A stretch of 64,000 nucleotides of DNA from Bactericera cockerelli (taxonomy: Eukaryota > Arthropoda > Insecta > Hemiptera > Triozidae): positions 10,001,595-10,065,594 of the forward strand of contig CM044962.1 of NCBI GenBank assembly GCA_024516035.1, read 5' to 3'. Shown piece by piece: positions 63,598 to 64,000 of the stretch. Position 1 is the first letter of the stretch, and every line of letters begins with the position of its first letter. The notes beneath the pieces were generated by a model that worked only from the letters and a program-made list of their open reading frames with translations, searched no databases and was not told the DNA's origin. Both the position numbers and the translations under genes were made by a program.

Positions 63598-64000
63598 GCA
63601 AGAGAATTTAACACATTCAGCGCCACGTGTACAGTATAGTGTACACAAGTGTTTTCTACAGTGGACCGCGTGTACACTAAGCTGTACAAGTGTACACCTC
63701 ACCCTCTCACTTTCAGAAACCGATGCTTTTTATAGTGTACACGCTACTGTGTATTTCCAATGGGGATTCGATTGTCGAGGTCCGTGGAAGTTTTTTGGTT
63801 TTTTTGGACCAGAAAAATATACATCTGGTGACCTTTTATGGCTGTTTGAGTCTACCTACCTCTTTTTTCACACAAAATAAGTTGGTCCACTGAACCATAT
63901 TACCAAAAAAACCCTTGGCGCTGAATGTGTTAAAAAAAAAAGGTTTAACATCACTTTCCAATGCATTGTCAATTATTATTACTATGGCATACAACGCAAG
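63598..64000. other. Start of helicase intron 9
   Basis: If the GC donor is used, this is intron. It contains a short GTGTACA-rich stretch (63630-63745: CGTGTACACTAAGC, AAGTGTACACC, AGTGTACACG) and otherwise nothing recognised. Confidence 0.5.

Overview
The window is nuclear DNA of an arthropod, almost certainly an insect. Genes are split by GT-AG introns, the DNA is AT-rich and crowded with SINEs, MITEs, LINEs, an LTR element and Helitrons, and one gene encodes a seven-transmembrane odorant receptor of the insect-only 7tm_6 family. The repeat-dense introns and the many tRNA- and 5S-derived SINEs would suit a large-genome insect such as a hemipteran, but the order is a guess. There are no operons, ribosome-binding sites or CRISPR arrays.

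Layout. 1-4.5 kb: an inverted-repeat element, a lone putative terminal exon (1604-1868), a fold-back element and SINEs. 4.5-20.3 kb: two homologous M14 carboxypeptidase-like genes pointing away from each other (minus 4517-8569, plus 15099-20320), with an odorant receptor gene (minus 9558-11396) and a 2-kb inverted repeat between them. The two carboxypeptidase genes share all three intron positions and phases (0, 2, 1). Both have lost zinc ligands and the catalytic glutamate, so they look like secreted pseudoenzymes. 20.6-33.5 kb: a nested transposon. A young Gypsy element (minus) carries a CR1-like LINE in its 3' LTR, the LINE's ORF1 is split by a DNA transposon with a TAA target duplication, and that transposon holds a SINE. 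34.1-36.7 kb: three exons of an unrecognised minus-strand gene. 37-42.9 kb: repeats, including two hAT MITEs with perfect 8-bp target duplications and a Helitron. 42.9-43.7 kb: a one-exon membrane-anchored protein with a degenerate peptidyl-tRNA hydrolase 2-like domain. 44.5-46.2 kb: a two-exon secreted low-complexity protein with a 10-residue repeat. 49.5 kb to the end: the first nine exons (406 codons) of a DDX55/Spb4-type DEAD-box RNA helicase, whose introns hold two 5'-truncated LINEs, a TA-flanked MITE, many SINEs, two tandem arrays and a Helitron.

Most notable: (1) in two unrelated genes an exon-intron boundary, with the last codons and the 5' splice site, has been amplified into a tandem array at the start of the following intron (17.86-18.77 kb and 60.88-62.08 kb); (2) a well-formed type I hammerhead ribozyme candidate lies inside the first of these arrays (minus, about 18011-18086); (3) paired carboxypeptidase pseudoenzymes; (4) a 5S rRNA-derived SINE family with at least six copies; (5) a four-level nest of mobile elements; (6) a local duplication in the helicase introns that preserves empty sites for a LINE and a MITE insertion.
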